Assembly: GCF_014779715.1 (NCBI RefSeq)
Contig: NZ_JACXYU010000006.1
Span: 240,195 to 304,194 of the forward strand
From: Streptomyces chumphonensis
GTDB lineage: Bacteria; Actinomycetota; Actinomycetes; Streptomycetales; Streptomycetaceae
DNA: 64,000 nt
Direction: 5' to 3'
Position 1 is the stretch's first letter. The number at the start of each line of letters is the position of its first letter. The notes under the pieces are model-generated. The model searched no databases and was not told the DNA's origin. It worked only from the letters and a program-made list of their open reading frames with translations. Shown in pieces: positions 37,162-46,114 of the stretch. The position numbers and the translations under genes are program-made.

Positions 37162-38501
37162 TCAGCGGAGGTCTGCCCCAAGGTGTTCCTGGTCGGGGCG
37201 GAGTCCGGACTCCTCAAGTGCTTCGCACAGGTACGAGGCGGCCTCGGCGAGAGGTACCCGAGCCTGCTCACCCGAGTGCATGTTCCTGACGGTGACCTCT
37301 CCTGCGGTTCGCTCGTCCGGGCCGTACAACACCGCGATGCGGGCCTTCTGGTCGGCGGCCTACTTGAGTTGTCTGCCGAGCTTCGTGGAAGCACCCAGGT
37401 AGGTGCCCACACGCTTCCCCTTGCTGCGGAGCTCGGCAGCAAGGCGCATCACGTCGTCCTCGCCACCGATCACCGTCAAGGCGACATCGAGGCCCCGTGG
37501 TTCGGTGAGCTGCGAGCCCTGGATCGCCAGGATGCGTTCGATGCCGATGGAACCACCGCAGGCGGGAACATCGGGGCCGCCCAGCGTCGCCACGAGATGG
37601 TCGTATCGGCCGCCGGCGGCGATCGAACCGGGGAATCCGGCGGCCACCACCTCGTAGATCGCGCCCGTGTAGTAGTCGAGACCGCGCACCATACGATGCG
37701 CTCGCGAGCGAGTCCGGCACTGGTCGTGAGGCGGATGAGTGTGTCGATCTCGGCCAAGCCGGCCTTGCCCTGCTCGGTTGCCTCCAGGCGCTCCCGGACG
37801 CGGTTCGGGCTGTCGGCGGCCACGTCCGCGACCAGCGACTCGGCGACGTCCGGGGAGATGCCCCGCTCGCTCGCCAGCTCCTTCGCGACGGCATCGGCGC
37901 TGATCTTGTCGAGCTTGTCGAGCGTGCCCAGGACGCCGGGGCCGTTGTCCGGAGCGATGCCGTAGACGTCCAGCAGGGCGTAGAGAGCCTTCCGGGAGTT
38001 CACCATGACGGTGAACTCGCGCACGCCGAGGGCGTCGAGGCATTGCGCGAGAGCGAGAACGACCTCAGCGTCGGCAAGCGGGGAGTGGGACCCGACCGTG
38101 TCGATGTCGCATTGCACGAACTCACGGAAGCGCCCTTCCTGCGGCCGGTCCGCCCGCCACACCGGACCGATCGCGTAACGCTTTTAGGGACTGGGCAACT
38201 TGCCGCCGTGACTACCGATGACTCGCGCCAGCGGCACCGTGTGGTCGTAGCGCAGAGCCAGATCGGGCTGCCCGGATGCTTCATGCACGCCGCGCTTGAG
38301 GATCTTGAAGACGAGTTTTGACGCTTCTTCTCCGTATTTCCCGGTGATCACGTCCACATTCTCGAAAGCCGGGGTTTCCAGGGGGTCGAACCCGAAGCTC
38401 TCGAAGATTTCGGCCAACGTGTCGAACGCGGCCTTTCGGCGGCGTACCTCATCGGCCAAGAGGTCCCGGGTACCCGACGGTGCCTGCGCGGCTTGCCCCA
38501 T
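37162..38501 (-). pseudogene. hisS: Decayed second histidyl-tRNA synthetase gene
   Basis: The minus strand still reads as HisRS in pieces. The start M-G-Q-A-A-Q-A-P-S-G-T-R-D is at 38501, and Y-D-H-T-V-P-L-A-R and R-Y-A-I-G-P-V-W-R-A-D-R-P-Q are motif 2 regions. [12 protein letters not shown] and G-G-G/R-Y-D follow later, then the anticodon-binding domain to a TGA at 37162. It is broken by an in-frame TAA at 38184-38186 (after K-L-P-S-P), a frameshift near 37690 where the F-D-P-F region before R-G-L-D-Y-Y is lost, and an in-frame TAG at about 37362 after R-Q-L-K. No full-length product is possible. Sequence is otherwise well preserved, so inactivation is recent. Confidence 0.88.
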
Positions 38502-38695
38502 GCTCGTGCTTCTCCAGGTGTAGGCGTTGTCAAGTCGACCAAGCTCCGGCCGCACAAGGGTGCTTTGAGTCAGCCTTGTCAGCGAGGCCATGAGGGCGGC
38601 CTCAAGAACCTCGCAGCATGTCTTGCGTCGAGTGTGTGCCGGACAGGGCTTTCGTCGGCTCACAAGAAGGTTGCCGCCACAGGCCAGAGTTCTTG

Positions 38696-38710
38696 TTCCA
38701 CACGTTCCAC
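38696..38710. promoter_or_regulatory. TTCCAC-N3-TTCCAC site, copy 2
   Basis: Same 9-nt period and the same spacer (ACG) as copy 1. It lies 195 nt upstream of the old hisS start, so it may be a relic promoter element of that gene. Confidence 0.5.
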
Positions 38711-39138
38711 GAGCCGACCTGTCGCCACGACGGAAGCGCATACCCCGCGGGTGGAGTCGTCAGGGACGTCAACGGTTCGCCGGGGCCTATGGAGACCGCA
38801 CGGGCGGAAGGCATCGGTCAGCGGCAGTGTGGAAGGGCCTTTGCGTCGCGAGATCGCCCGCGTACGGATGGGGCCTGTCAACAACGGTTGCGGGCACCGA
38901 TGGCACGGCGTTGCCGCTCTCACGTACCTCATGTCAGCTGTGCTTGCTGGTGTTCAGGCGTCACCTTCGAGTTTCCTCTGAGCCGTCAGCGCGGCACTTC
39001 AGCTCGGTGTTGGTGACTCTTTCTGTGGATATCTGGGGGTTTGCCTGCGAAAGTCCGGTGGCGCGAACTACGGTTTGTAACAGGTTCATTACGAGCTTGG
39101 CCGCCAAGGGAGGGCTGGGACGAGGGCGGGCGGGATGG

Positions 39139-39174
39139 TTCCACGCCATTCCACGTCTGTTCCACACCTTCCAC
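39139..39174. promoter_or_regulatory. Four TTCCAC iterons upstream of the XRE regulator
   Basis: TTCCAC begins at 39139, 39149, 39160 and 39169, periods of 10, 11 and 9 nt, so all face the same side of the helix. The array ends 37 nt before the XRE start. Likely autoregulatory operator. Confidence 0.6.
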
Positions 39175-39211
39175 GGGCGGGACCAACGGCCAGCACGGAG
39201 GGGAACACCGC

Positions 39212-40054
39212 ATGCCGCAACGTCGCGTCGTCACGGGTCGGAGCCAGGAGCCACGCCAGCGTTTCGCCGAGGAGCTGCGGAGACTGCGGTCGCAGAGGGG
39301 CATCACCCTGCGGCAGCTCGGAGAGCGGATGGGCTGGGACTGGTCGCTGTTCGGCAAGATGGAGAAGGGCGACACCATCGGCAGCCCCGAGGTCGCCGAG
39401 GCACTCGACGGCTTCTACGGCACCCCGGGTCTGCTCCTGGCCATGTGGGAGTTGGCCGCCGGCGACAAGTCCCAGTTCCGCGAACGCTACCGGCGGTACA
39501 TGACGCTGGAGGCGGAAGCGGTGAGCCTGTGGCACTTCGCGGTGAGCGTCCTGCCGGGGCTGTTGCAGACGCCGGGGTACGCGCGGGACGTGCTGTCAGC
39601 CGGTGGCCTGAAGGGCCCTGACCTCGACCAGCAAGTCGAGGCCCGAATGGGTCGGCGCGGACTCTTGGAGGGCGAGGGCGCCCCGCCGTTTCGAACCATC
39701 CTGTCGGAGGCGGTCTTGCGCACGCCGTTGGAGGAGGCGGAGGCGTGGCGCGAACAGCTTGAGTACGTCGCCCAGGTCGCAGAGCGACCGAACGTGACGT
39801 TGCAGGTCCTGCCGCTGAAGGCAGGACTTCACGGACTGACCAACGCGACGGTGATGTTCCTGAGGCTCATGGATGCTCGTACCGTGGCCTACACCGAGCA
39901 CGGCTACGGCGGTGACTTGATCGAGGCGAACGCGCCGGTTGAGCGCTTGCAGCGTGCATACGATGCAATGCGCGACTTGGCGTTGTCCCCGGTCGAGTCG
40001 CAGAAGTTCGTCCTGGCCATGTTGGAGGAAGCGGCGTGCGACCCATCGACCTGA
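39212..40054 (+). CDS. XRE-family regulator with DUF5753 domain (WhiJ-like)
   Basis: A 280-residue protein. The helix-turn-helix (about 20-60) reads L-R-R-L-R-S-Q-R-G-I-T-L-R-Q-L-G-E-R. The rest is the DUF5753 domain with L-P-G-L-L-Q-T-P-G-Y-A-R near 118, an R-R-G-L-L segment and V-L-P-L-K-A-G-L-H near 205. This is the WhiJ/AbaA-orfA type of regulator, numerous in Streptomyces and linked to development and antibiotic control. GGAGGGGAAC precedes the ATG at 39212. The partner DUF397 gene overlaps its 3' end by 19 nt. Confidence 0.9.
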   Translation: MPQRRVVTGRSQEPRQRFAEELRRLRSQRGITLRQLGERMGWDWSLFGKMEKGDTIGSPEVAEALDGFYGTPGLLLAMWELAAGDKSQFRERYRRYMTLEAEAVSLWHFAVSVLPGLLQTPGYARDVLSAGGLKGPDLDQQVEARMGRRGLLEGEGAPPFRTILSEAVLRTPLEEAEAWREQLEYVAQVAERPNVTLQVLPLKAGLHGLTNATVMFLRLMDARTVAYTEHGYGGDLIEANAPVERLQRAYDAMRDLALSPVESQKFVLAMLEEAACDPST

Positions 40055-40245
40055 GCATCATCACCTGGCGTAGGAGCAGTTACAGCAACCAGGACGGAGG
40101 CGAGTGCGTTGAGGTCTCCGACGACTTCGCCGCTGTCGTGCCGGTGCGGGACAGCAAGGCGCCGCATGGGCCCGTGCTCGCGTTCCCCGCGAGCGGCTGG
40201 ACCTCCTTCCTGGGCGCGGTGAAGAGCGGGCAGTTCACGGCTTGA
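40036..40245 (+). CDS. DUF397 protein, partner of the XRE regulator
   Basis: A 69-residue protein with the DUF397 signature: W-R-R-S-S-Y-S-N at about 11-18, G-x-C-V-E-V near 24, V-R-D-S-K near 38 and F-P-A-S-G-W-T-S-F near the end. GTG start with GGAGGAAG in front, inside the 3' end of the XRE gene. DUF397 proteins work together with their XRE neighbour, and the pair has been compared to toxin-antitoxin units. Confidence 0.9.
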   Translation: MRPIDLSIITWRRSSYSNQDGGECVEVSDDFAAVVPVRDSKAPHGPVLAFPASGWTSFLGAVKSGQFTA

Positions 40246-40365
40246 GCCCCCCGGTGCGTGCGACGGCTTCTGCGATTTGTTGATCGCAGGAGCCGTTGAC
40301 GTGGGTGCGGACCACTTCTTCGCGGCGCGCGCCGCTGGCAGGAGCCGTGTCCGGAAGGAGACGCG

Positions 40366-40842
40366 ATGGCGTCGTTGTCGCGGCGGCAGGTCGTGGAGAT
40401 CCCTGTGGACTTCCACGGCTTCGCGCTTCAGGACTACGACGACATGGAGGTGCCCCTGCCGTATCCGGAGGGCCGGGAGGTCTCAGACGACCCTCCGTTC
40501 CTGACCGCGTTCGACATGCGGCTGGACTTCGCGAGCGCGGGGCACACCCATACGGCCGAGCTGGTAGCCGAGGTGTGGGATGCGGAGCCTCCGCAGGAGG
40601 AGGGGACGCCTTGGGAGGTGACAGCAGAGGCGCAGTTGGTGTCGGTCAGCGGGCGGCTTTCCGCCGAAGTGGTCGCCGGAAGCGTGCCGACCGCCGTCGA
40701 GCTCGGGGCTGGTGGCCTGTGTTGGCGCGTGCGGGCGCGTTCCGCCGGGCGGGCCGCCGTGGCGCGGCTGGCGGTCCGTGGCGTTCCGCGCGGGGTGGAG
40801 CGCTACCTCGTGCAGTTCTGGCCGACGTGCGTGGTGGGCTGA
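40366..40842 (+). CDS. Uncharacterised 158-residue protein
   Basis: I do not recognise this protein. It starts at an ATG with GGAAGGAG upstream. It seems to be mostly beta strands, with alternating hydrophobic residues (V-E-I-P-V-D-F-H-G-F-A-L, F-D-M-R-L-D-F, L-C-W-R-V-R-A-R, R-Y-L-V-Q-F-W-P), no signal peptide and no membrane segment. It lies between the DUF397 gene and the terminator that bounds the right cluster. It could be a third gene of the XRE unit. Confidence 0.6.
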   Translation: MASLSRRQVVEIPVDFHGFALQDYDDMEVPLPYPEGREVSDDPPFLTAFDMRLDFASAGHTHTAELVAEVWDAEPPQEEGTPWEVTAEAQLVSVSGRLSAEVVAGSVPTAVELGAGGLCWRVRARSAGRAAVARLAVRGVPRGVERYLVQFWPTCVVG

Positions 40843-40903
40843 GTCTGCGCATGGCCATGCCCGCCCTGCGCGTGCGGCGGTTCCGGATGGAGCGCGGCAC
40901 GCG

Positions 40904-40939
40904 CGACGGCCCGACGATCCGTCGGTCGTCGGGCCGTCG
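40904..40939. terminator. Perfect 14-bp stem-loop between convergent genes
   Basis: CGACGGCCCGACGA pairs perfectly with TCGTCGGGCCGTCG around an 8-nt loop. It lies between the plus-strand unknown gene and the minus-strand FAD hydroxylase and would end both transcripts. It is a natural right-cluster boundary. Confidence 0.85.
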
Positions 40940-40968
40940 CCGTACGTCCCTGCGGGTGAGCGGTCGGG

Positions 40969-42774
40969 TCAGGGGTGGGACGGGGTGTGGAGGAGTTCGG
41001 TGAGGATCTTCGGGAGGTCCGGGGCCGAGGCGGAGGTCGGGGCGCGCCAGGCGACGTGGGTGTCGGGGCGGACGAGGACGCCGCCGTCGGCGTCGACCTC
41101 GCGCAGCCGCTCCCAGGTGCCGTAGGGGTCGCGCAGCCCGTCGGTGGTGCCGATGGAGAGCACGGTGACGTCCACGCCGGTCTCGCGGGCCGCCGCCCTC
41201 GCCGCGTCGTACCAGGCGTCGCCGCCCCGGCCGGTGAGCAGGGTGAAGCGACCGCCTCCGGTGACGTCCAGGGTGGAGCGCCGACGGCGGCCGTCCTCCA
41301 GCCAGGCGTGGGGGAGACGGGCGCCCGGCCAGGTGGTGGGTGTGTAGTACAGCTCCGGGTCGCGTTCGGCGGGGGGCTCGGGTGTGCCGTCGTCCATCCG
41401 TGCGCCCGTCCGGTAGCGGTAGCCGAGTTCGACGCCGTGCGCGTTGACCTGGTAGTCGATGCGCGCGGTGGCCTCGGCCAGGGCCGTGCGTCGGGCTGCG
41501 GCCGAGGGGGTGTCGTCGTCGAGGGAGCGCAGCAGCTCCCACTGCTCCTCCGCGCTCTGTCCCGCCGTGTAGCCGAGGGCGGCGGGGATGCCGAGGAAGT
41601 CGACCATGCTGCGGACGGCCCGGTCCACGACCTGCGCGGCGACGGGACGACGCTCGGCCTCGTAGCTCGCCAGCAGCTCGGGGCCGGCCCGCCCGGCGAG
41701 GACCAGCTGGAGCTTCCACGCCAGGTTGAAGGCGTCCGCGATGGCCGTGTTGAGGCCGAGGCCGTTCGTCGGCGGCATCTGGTGCACGGCGTCGCCCAGG
41801 CAGAACACCCGTCCGGCGGCGAAGCGTTCGGCGACCACCGCGTTGACCTGCCACGGCGACACGCACTTCACGCGGACGTCGATCGCGGGGTCGCCGATGC
41901 TCTGCCGGATGTGGGCGACGATCTCCTCGTGGTCGTCCGGGTCGAAGGGCGCGGCGCCCTCGGCGTCGAGGAAGCGCAGGTACATCCAGTCGTGCCACGG
42001 GCGGACGCTCACGAAGACCCGGCCGTCCTCGGGCGGCCGGCCGGGCACGCCCCCGACGTAGAGGATCGCCGGACGGTCCGCGCAGTGCCGGGAGAGGTCC
42101 GCCTCGAACCAGACCGACACCGCCCGGGCCAGGCCCTCGGTGCCCTCCAGCGCGATGCCGCAGCTCTCCCGCACCCGGCTGCGTCCGCCGTCGGCGCCGA
42201 CGACGTACTGCGACCGTACGGTCCACTCCCGTCCCGTCCGCCGGTCCCGCAGGACCGAGGTGACGCCCTCCCCGTCCTGCTCCAGCCGCACGAACTCCTG
42301 GCCGCAGCGCAGCGACCCCACCCCGGCGCGTTCCACCTCCGCGACCATGAGCGGCTCCAGCAGGTGCTGGGCGAGGTTGCACATCCGGCTGGGGCTGGCG
42401 GCCAGGTAGTCCCCGGTCCGGTCCGGTCCGTTGCCGTAGGCGTGCAGGCGGCTGACCTCGGGGCCCGCGAAGGTGGACATGAAGACGTGGTTGGCGAACA
42501 TCGGGCTCGGGGTCGCCTCGGCCAGCACCCGCTCCTCCAGGCCGAGGTCGCGCAGGATCTCCCCGGTGCGCTGGTTGAGGAGGTGGGCGCGGGGGGTGTG
42601 GGCGCTGCCGTGGTGGCGGTCCACCAGCAGGTGGCGCACCCCCTGCCGGGAGAGGGCGAGGGACGTCGTCAGCCCGGCCGGGCCCGCGCCGACGACGAGC
42701 ACCGGGACGCGGACGTCGGGTGCGGGCGTCCCTGCGGGACCGGGGGCGGGGGCGCCCCGCGGGCGGTGGGTCAT
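40969..42774 (-). CDS. pieE: FAD-dependent pyridinol hydroxylase of piericidin pathway (PieE-like)
   Basis: A 601-residue aromatic hydroxylase of the TfdB/PheA type. FAD motif G-A-G-P-A-G-L lies near residue 29, D-G-G-R-S near 196, and L-G-D-A-V-H-Q-M-P-P-T-N-G-L-G-L-N near 318. A C-terminal thioredoxin-like domain (about 450-600) is as in phenol hydroxylases. In piericidin biosynthesis PieE hydroxylates the pyridine ring at the carbon that then receives a methoxy group. The order of genes here (PKS, methyltransferase, SRPBCC, amidotransferase, methyltransferase, this enzyme) matches that cluster. Its ATG overlaps the stop of the methyltransferase gene by 4 nt. Confidence 0.82.
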   Translation of the reverse strand: MTHRPRGAPAPGPAGTPAPDVRVPVLVVGAGPAGLTTSLALSRQGVRHLLVDRHHGSAHTPRAHLLNQRTGEILRDLGLEERVLAEATPSPMFANHVFMSTFAGPEVSRLHAYGNGPDRTGDYLAASPSRMCNLAQHLLEPLMVAEVERAGVGSLRCGQEFVRLEQDGEGVTSVLRDRRTGREWTVRSQYVVGADGGRSRVRESCGIALEGTEGLARAVSVWFEADLSRHCADRPAILYVGGVPGRPPEDGRVFVSVRPWHDWMYLRFLDAEGAAPFDPDDHEEIVAHIRQSIGDPAIDVRVKCVSPWQVNAVVAERFAAGRVFCLGDAVHQMPPTNGLGLNTAIADAFNLAWKLQLVLAGRAGPELLASYEAERRPVAAQVVDRAVRSMVDFLGIPAALGYTAGQSAEEQWELLRSLDDDTPSAAARRTALAEATARIDYQVNAHGVELGYRYRTGARMDDGTPEPPAERDPELYYTPTTWPGARLPHAWLEDGRRRRSTLDVTGGGRFTLLTGRGGDAWYDAARAAARETGVDVTVLSIGTTDGLRDPYGTWERLREVDADGGVLVRPDTHVAWRAPTSASAPDLPKILTELLHTPSHP

Positions 42775-43544
42775 CGGCGCGCCTTCCGGGCCCAGCCGCC
42801 GTAGACGACCGAGGTGTCCCGGTGGACGCCCAGTTGGAAGCGGCGTCCCAGCTCCCCGTAGGTGATCTCGCCCTTGGCGCGGCTGCGCATCGCCCGCAGC
42901 AGCTCGCCCTTCGGGCGGTCGGAGGCGAAGCCGACCGTGTCCTGGTTCTCCAGGCCGTGCTTGCGGAAGAGGGCGTACAGCTCCTCGGGTTTGATGAAGC
43001 TGTTCCAGTCGTGCAGGTTCTTCGGCGCGAAGCGCGTCGCCTTCCAGTCCTGGGCCATCTTGATCATGGACAGTTTGGAGAGGAACGTCCGGTTGATCGT
43101 GTCGTAGAAGTAGTGGCCGCCGGGCTTGAGGACGCGGACCGCCTCCGCGACGGCCCGGTCGGTGCTCGTGACGTGCTCCAGCGTGTCGCAGCAGTACACG
43201 AGGTCGAACGAGGCGTCCTCGAAGGGCAGTTCCTCGGCGACGGCCTCCTGGTACGCGATGGCCAGGCCCTCCTGGGCGGCGTGCTCACGCGCCGACGCCA
43301 GGGAGGGGCCCGAGGGGTCCACGCCGGTGACGTGGGCGCCCAGGCGGCTGAAGCGCTCCGCGAGCAGCCCGCCGCCGCAGCCGATGTCGAGCACCCGCAG
43401 GCCCGCCGGGTCCAGGCGCAGACGGTCGGTGAGCACGCGGTGGAAGTAGTCGAAGCGGGCCGGAGTGAACGCCTCCAGCGTGGCGAACGGCTGGTCGTCG
43501 TCCCACCAGGGAAGTTCGTTGTAGACGTCGTTGTCGACTGCCAT
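42771..43544 (-). CDS. pieB2: UbiG-like O-methyltransferase (PieB2-like)
   Basis: A 257-residue class I SAM methyltransferase. Motif I is V-L-D-I-G-C-G-G-G-L-L near residue 50; D-P-S-G near 75 is the acidic motif; L-V-Y-C-C-D-T-L-E-H-V near 118 and L-K-P-G-G-H-Y-F-Y-D near 140 follow. The pattern and length are those of UbiG, which methylates ring hydroxyls of ubiquinone precursors. Placed directly before the ring hydroxylase and coupled to it, it probably methylates the new hydroxyl. The symbol follows the gene order I recall for the piericidin cluster; which oxygen each methyltransferase uses is not decided by sequence. Confidence 0.78.
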   Translation of the reverse strand: MAVDNDVYNELPWWDDDQPFATLEAFTPARFDYFHRVLTDRLRLDPAGLRVLDIGCGGGLLAERFSRLGAHVTGVDPSGPSLASAREHAAQEGLAIAYQEAVAEELPFEDASFDLVYCCDTLEHVTSTDRAVAEAVRVLKPGGHYFYDTINRTFLSKLSMIKMAQDWKATRFAPKNLHDWNSFIKPEELYALFRKHGLENQDTVGFASDRPKGELLRAMRSRAKGEITYGELGRRFQLGVHRDTSVVYGGWARKARR

Positions 43545-43627
43545 GGCTCGGCTGCTCCTCAGGAAGGGAAGGGAAAGGGGCGCGTGGGGGTGGGGGAGAG
43601 ACGGGACGGCGGGGCGGCCGTCCGGGC

Positions 43628-45469
43628 TCAGGACAGCTTGATCGTCGGACGGTAGGTGTCGAGCCAGACGGCGAGGTCCAGGACGCGCTCGAACGCCTCG
43701 CGTTCGTCCGGCTCGACGGCGCCGGGCTCACCGGCCGCGGCCTTGGCCAGCGCGTCCCGGTCGAAGAAGTCCGCCGCGCCGTGGTCGTCGCTCAGCAGCT
43801 CGCCGACCTGGCGCTGCAACGCCGCGACGTAGCGCAGCTCCTGGGTGTGCGGGTAGAGCGCCTTGACGCGTTCCACCACCGACGTCGGGAGCGTGTCGCG
43901 CACGGCAGCGCGTAGGAGGCTCTTCTCCCGGCCGTCGAACGTCTTCATGGACCAGGGGGTGTTGAAGACGTACTCCGCGAGCCGGTGGTCACAGAACGGC
44001 ACCCGCACCTCCAGCCCCACCGCCATGCTCATCCGGTCCTTCCGGTCCAGCAGCAGGCCCAGCAGGCTGGTCAGGTGGACGTAGGCGTGCTCGCGCATCC
44101 GACGTTCGCGCGCGTCCTCGCCGGGGAGGGCCGGCAGGTGCGCGACGCTGTCCGCCCAGCGCTGAGCCCAGTAGCCGGGCACGTCGAGGGTCTCCAGCAG
44201 CAGCGTGGGGTCGATGAGCTTGGTCGGGTGCGACTTGGGTCCCATGCCCGAGGCGGTGACCCAGGGGAACATCGGGACCTCGGTCACGGCCGGCAGGTGG
44301 AACCACGGGTAGCCGCCGAAGATCTCGTCGGACGACTCGCCGGAGAGCGCCACCGTCGAGTGCTCGCGGATCGCCCTGAACAGCAGGTACAGCGAGTTGT
44401 CCGCCTCGCCGAAGCCGAAGGGCAGGTCGCGCGCCCGGACCGTGGCCCGCCGCACCTCCGGGTCGGCCAGCTCCTGGTGGTCGATCCTGATGTCGGTGTG
44501 CAGGGTGCCCAGGTGCTCGACGACGGCGCGGGCGAACGGGGCGTCCTGCGAACCGCGCAGCTCGTCGGGGCGGAACGCCTCCGGCTGCTCGAAGTCGACG
44601 GTGAACGTCCGCGCCCGCTCCCCCTGCTCGGCCAACTGTCGGGAGGCCAGAGCCGTCAGGGCGCTGGAGTCCAGCCCACCGGAGAGCAGCACGCAGCGGG
44701 GGACGTCCGCGACGAGCTGACGGGCGACGCTGTCCTCCAGCAGCTCCCGCACGCGGCCGACCGTCGTCTCCGTGTCGTCGCGGTGCTCGGCCACCTCCAG
44801 CCGCCAGTAGACGCGCTCGCGCAGCCCGCCCCGGTCCAGCAGCAGCATGGTGCCGGGAGCGACCTCGCGCATGCCCGCCCACACCGCCCGGCCGGGCTCC
44901 TTGACGAAGCCGAACAGCTCGCGGAAGCCGTCGGCGTCGACGACGGCTTCCGCCTCCGGGTGGGCGAGGATCGCCTTGGCCTCCGACCCGAACAGGACGC
45001 CGTCCTCCGTCTCGTACACGAACAGCGGCTTGATGCCGAGCCGGTCGCGCAGGAGGAGGAGCCGGTCGACGCGGCCGTCCCAGATGCCGAGCGCGTACAT
45101 GCCCTCCAGGTGGTCGGCCACCTCCTCGCCCCACTCCAGGTAGGCGCGCAGGACGACCTCGGTGTCGCTCGCGGTCCGGAACCGGTGACCGCGACGGACC
45201 AGCTCATCGCGCAGCTCACGGAAGTTGTAGGTCTCCCCGCTGTAGGTCAGGACGACCGGCCCGTCGGGCGTCTCGGCCGTCATGGGCTGGACGCCGCCCT
45301 CCAGGTCGATCACCGCCAGCCGACGGTGTCCCAGCGCGGCGGGGCCCGACACCCAGGCGCCCTCGGCGTCCGGGCCGCGGCACTCCATGGTCGCGGTCAT
45401 CGCGTCGAGCGCGGGCCGCTGCTCCTCCAGGTTCCGCCGCAGGGCGATCCATCCGGTGATCCCACACAT
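43628..45469 (-). CDS. pieD: AsnB-type glutamine amidotransferase (PieD-like)
   Basis: A 613-residue asparagine-synthetase-like enzyme. The catalytic cysteine is residue 2 (M-C-G-I-T-G-W). N-terminal nucleophile domain features include C-R-G-P-D and Y-S-G-E-T-Y-N near 80. The ATP-pyrophosphatase domain has L-S-G-G-L-D-S-S near 263 and G-E-S-S-D-E-I-F-G-G-Y near 377. In piericidin biosynthesis the homologue converts the carboxyl end of the released beta,delta-diketo acid into an amide, whose nitrogen becomes the pyridine nitrogen. The full set of catalytic motifs is present, so it should be active. It is followed by the UbiG-like gene after 83 nt. Confidence 0.87.
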   Translation of the reverse strand: MCGITGWIALRRNLEEQRPALDAMTATMECRGPDAEGAWVSGPAALGHRRLAVIDLEGGVQPMTAETPDGPVVLTYSGETYNFRELRDELVRRGHRFRTASDTEVVLRAYLEWGEEVADHLEGMYALGIWDGRVDRLLLLRDRLGIKPLFVYETEDGVLFGSEAKAILAHPEAEAVVDADGFRELFGFVKEPGRAVWAGMREVAPGTMLLLDRGGLRERVYWRLEVAEHRDDTETTVGRVRELLEDSVARQLVADVPRCVLLSGGLDSSALTALASRQLAEQGERARTFTVDFEQPEAFRPDELRGSQDAPFARAVVEHLGTLHTDIRIDHQELADPEVRRATVRARDLPFGFGEADNSLYLLFRAIREHSTVALSGESSDEIFGGYPWFHLPAVTEVPMFPWVTASGMGPKSHPTKLIDPTLLLETLDVPGYWAQRWADSVAHLPALPGEDARERRMREHAYVHLTSLLGLLLDRKDRMSMAVGLEVRVPFCDHRLAEYVFNTPWSMKTFDGREKSLLRAAVRDTLPTSVVERVKALYPHTQELRYVAALQRQVGELLSDDHGAADFFDRDALAKAAAGEPGAVEPDEREAFERVLDLAVWLDTYRPTIKLS

Positions 45470-45513
45470 GTGCGTCTTCTTCCTTCGCTCGTCGGGGTGC
45501 TCGGGGCGGCGCG

Positions 45514-45542
45514 GACCGGCCCGGGACGTGCGCGGGCCGGTC
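45514..45542 (-). terminator. 10-bp hairpin between amidotransferase and SRPBCC genes
   Basis: GACCGGCCCG and CGGGCCGGTC form a perfect stem with a 9-nt loop. It lies inside an operon, so it may set relative transcript levels rather than end transcription. Confidence 0.45.
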
Positions 45543-45563
45543 GCGTCGCCGGGTCGGCGGCGG

Positions 45564-46064
45564 TCAGCGGCGGGTGGTGGCCAGGTGGGTGGCCAGCCCG
45601 TCGATGTGGGAGCGGCCGGTCGGCGCGAAGGCGAGCCGGTCCAGCGTCCCCTTGAAGAAGGAGTAGGGCGGGTTGAGGTCGGCCGCCCAGCGCCAGCTGA
45701 ACCGCGAGCCGGTCTCCGTCGGCTCGACGACGTAGTCCTCCACCAGCCGGCGGAAGATGGGCCGCGTCGTCTCGACGGCGCAGAACGTCTTCCGGTGCCC
45801 CTCCTCCCAGCGGTAGAAGCGCTCCCGCAGCAGGAAGCCGCCGCCCAGCTCGATCTCGCGGGTGGTGCCGACGCCGAACGGACGCGGCGAGGTCCAGGTG
45901 AGCCGCTTCATCCCCTTGGTCCAGCTGGACACCTCGTCGCCGGTCAGCGCCGCCCAGGTCTCCTCGACCGAGTGGGGCACCTCGACGGAGCGGGCGTGGT
46001 GGAGGGAGGCCGTCGCGAACAGCGAGTCGTCGGCCTCCTCGATCGGGTACCAGCGTGTGGGCAT
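45564..46064 (-). CDS. pieC: SRPBCC-fold protein, probable ring-closing factor (PieC-like)
   Basis: A 166-residue START/SRPBCC-like protein. It shows the typical opening strand (A-R-S-V-E-V-P-H-S-V-E-E-T-W-A-A-L-T), a central G-V-G-T-T-R-E-I-E and a F-S-W-R-W strand with a long C-terminal helix. Members bind hydrophobic ligands and include polyketide cyclases. Between PKS and amidotransferase genes, it could hold the poly-keto amide for ring closure to the pyridone. The cyclase role is inferred from fold and place. ATG at 46064 with GGAAA upstream. Confidence 0.72.
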   Translation of the reverse strand: MPTRWYPIEEADDSLFATASLHHARSVEVPHSVEETWAALTGDEVSSWTKGMKRLTWTSPRPFGVGTTREIELGGGFLLRERFYRWEEGHRKTFCAVETTRPIFRRLVEDYVVEPTETGSRFSWRWAADLNPPYSFFKGTLDRLAFAPTGRSHIDGLATHLATTRR

Positions 46065-46114
46065 GACGTTCCTTTCCGGGCGGTGCGGGGGACGGGGGCG
46101 GGGGAGGAGCGGTG

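Larger units (their letters stand above)
38502..39211. other. Intergenic region, regulatory repeats but no recognised gene
   Basis: About 700 bases between the hisS pseudogene and the XRE gene. Open frames exist on both strands but none has a family pattern or ribosome site. The region holds the TTCCAC pair at 38696-38710 and the four-unit array at 39139-39174. Confidence 0.5.
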
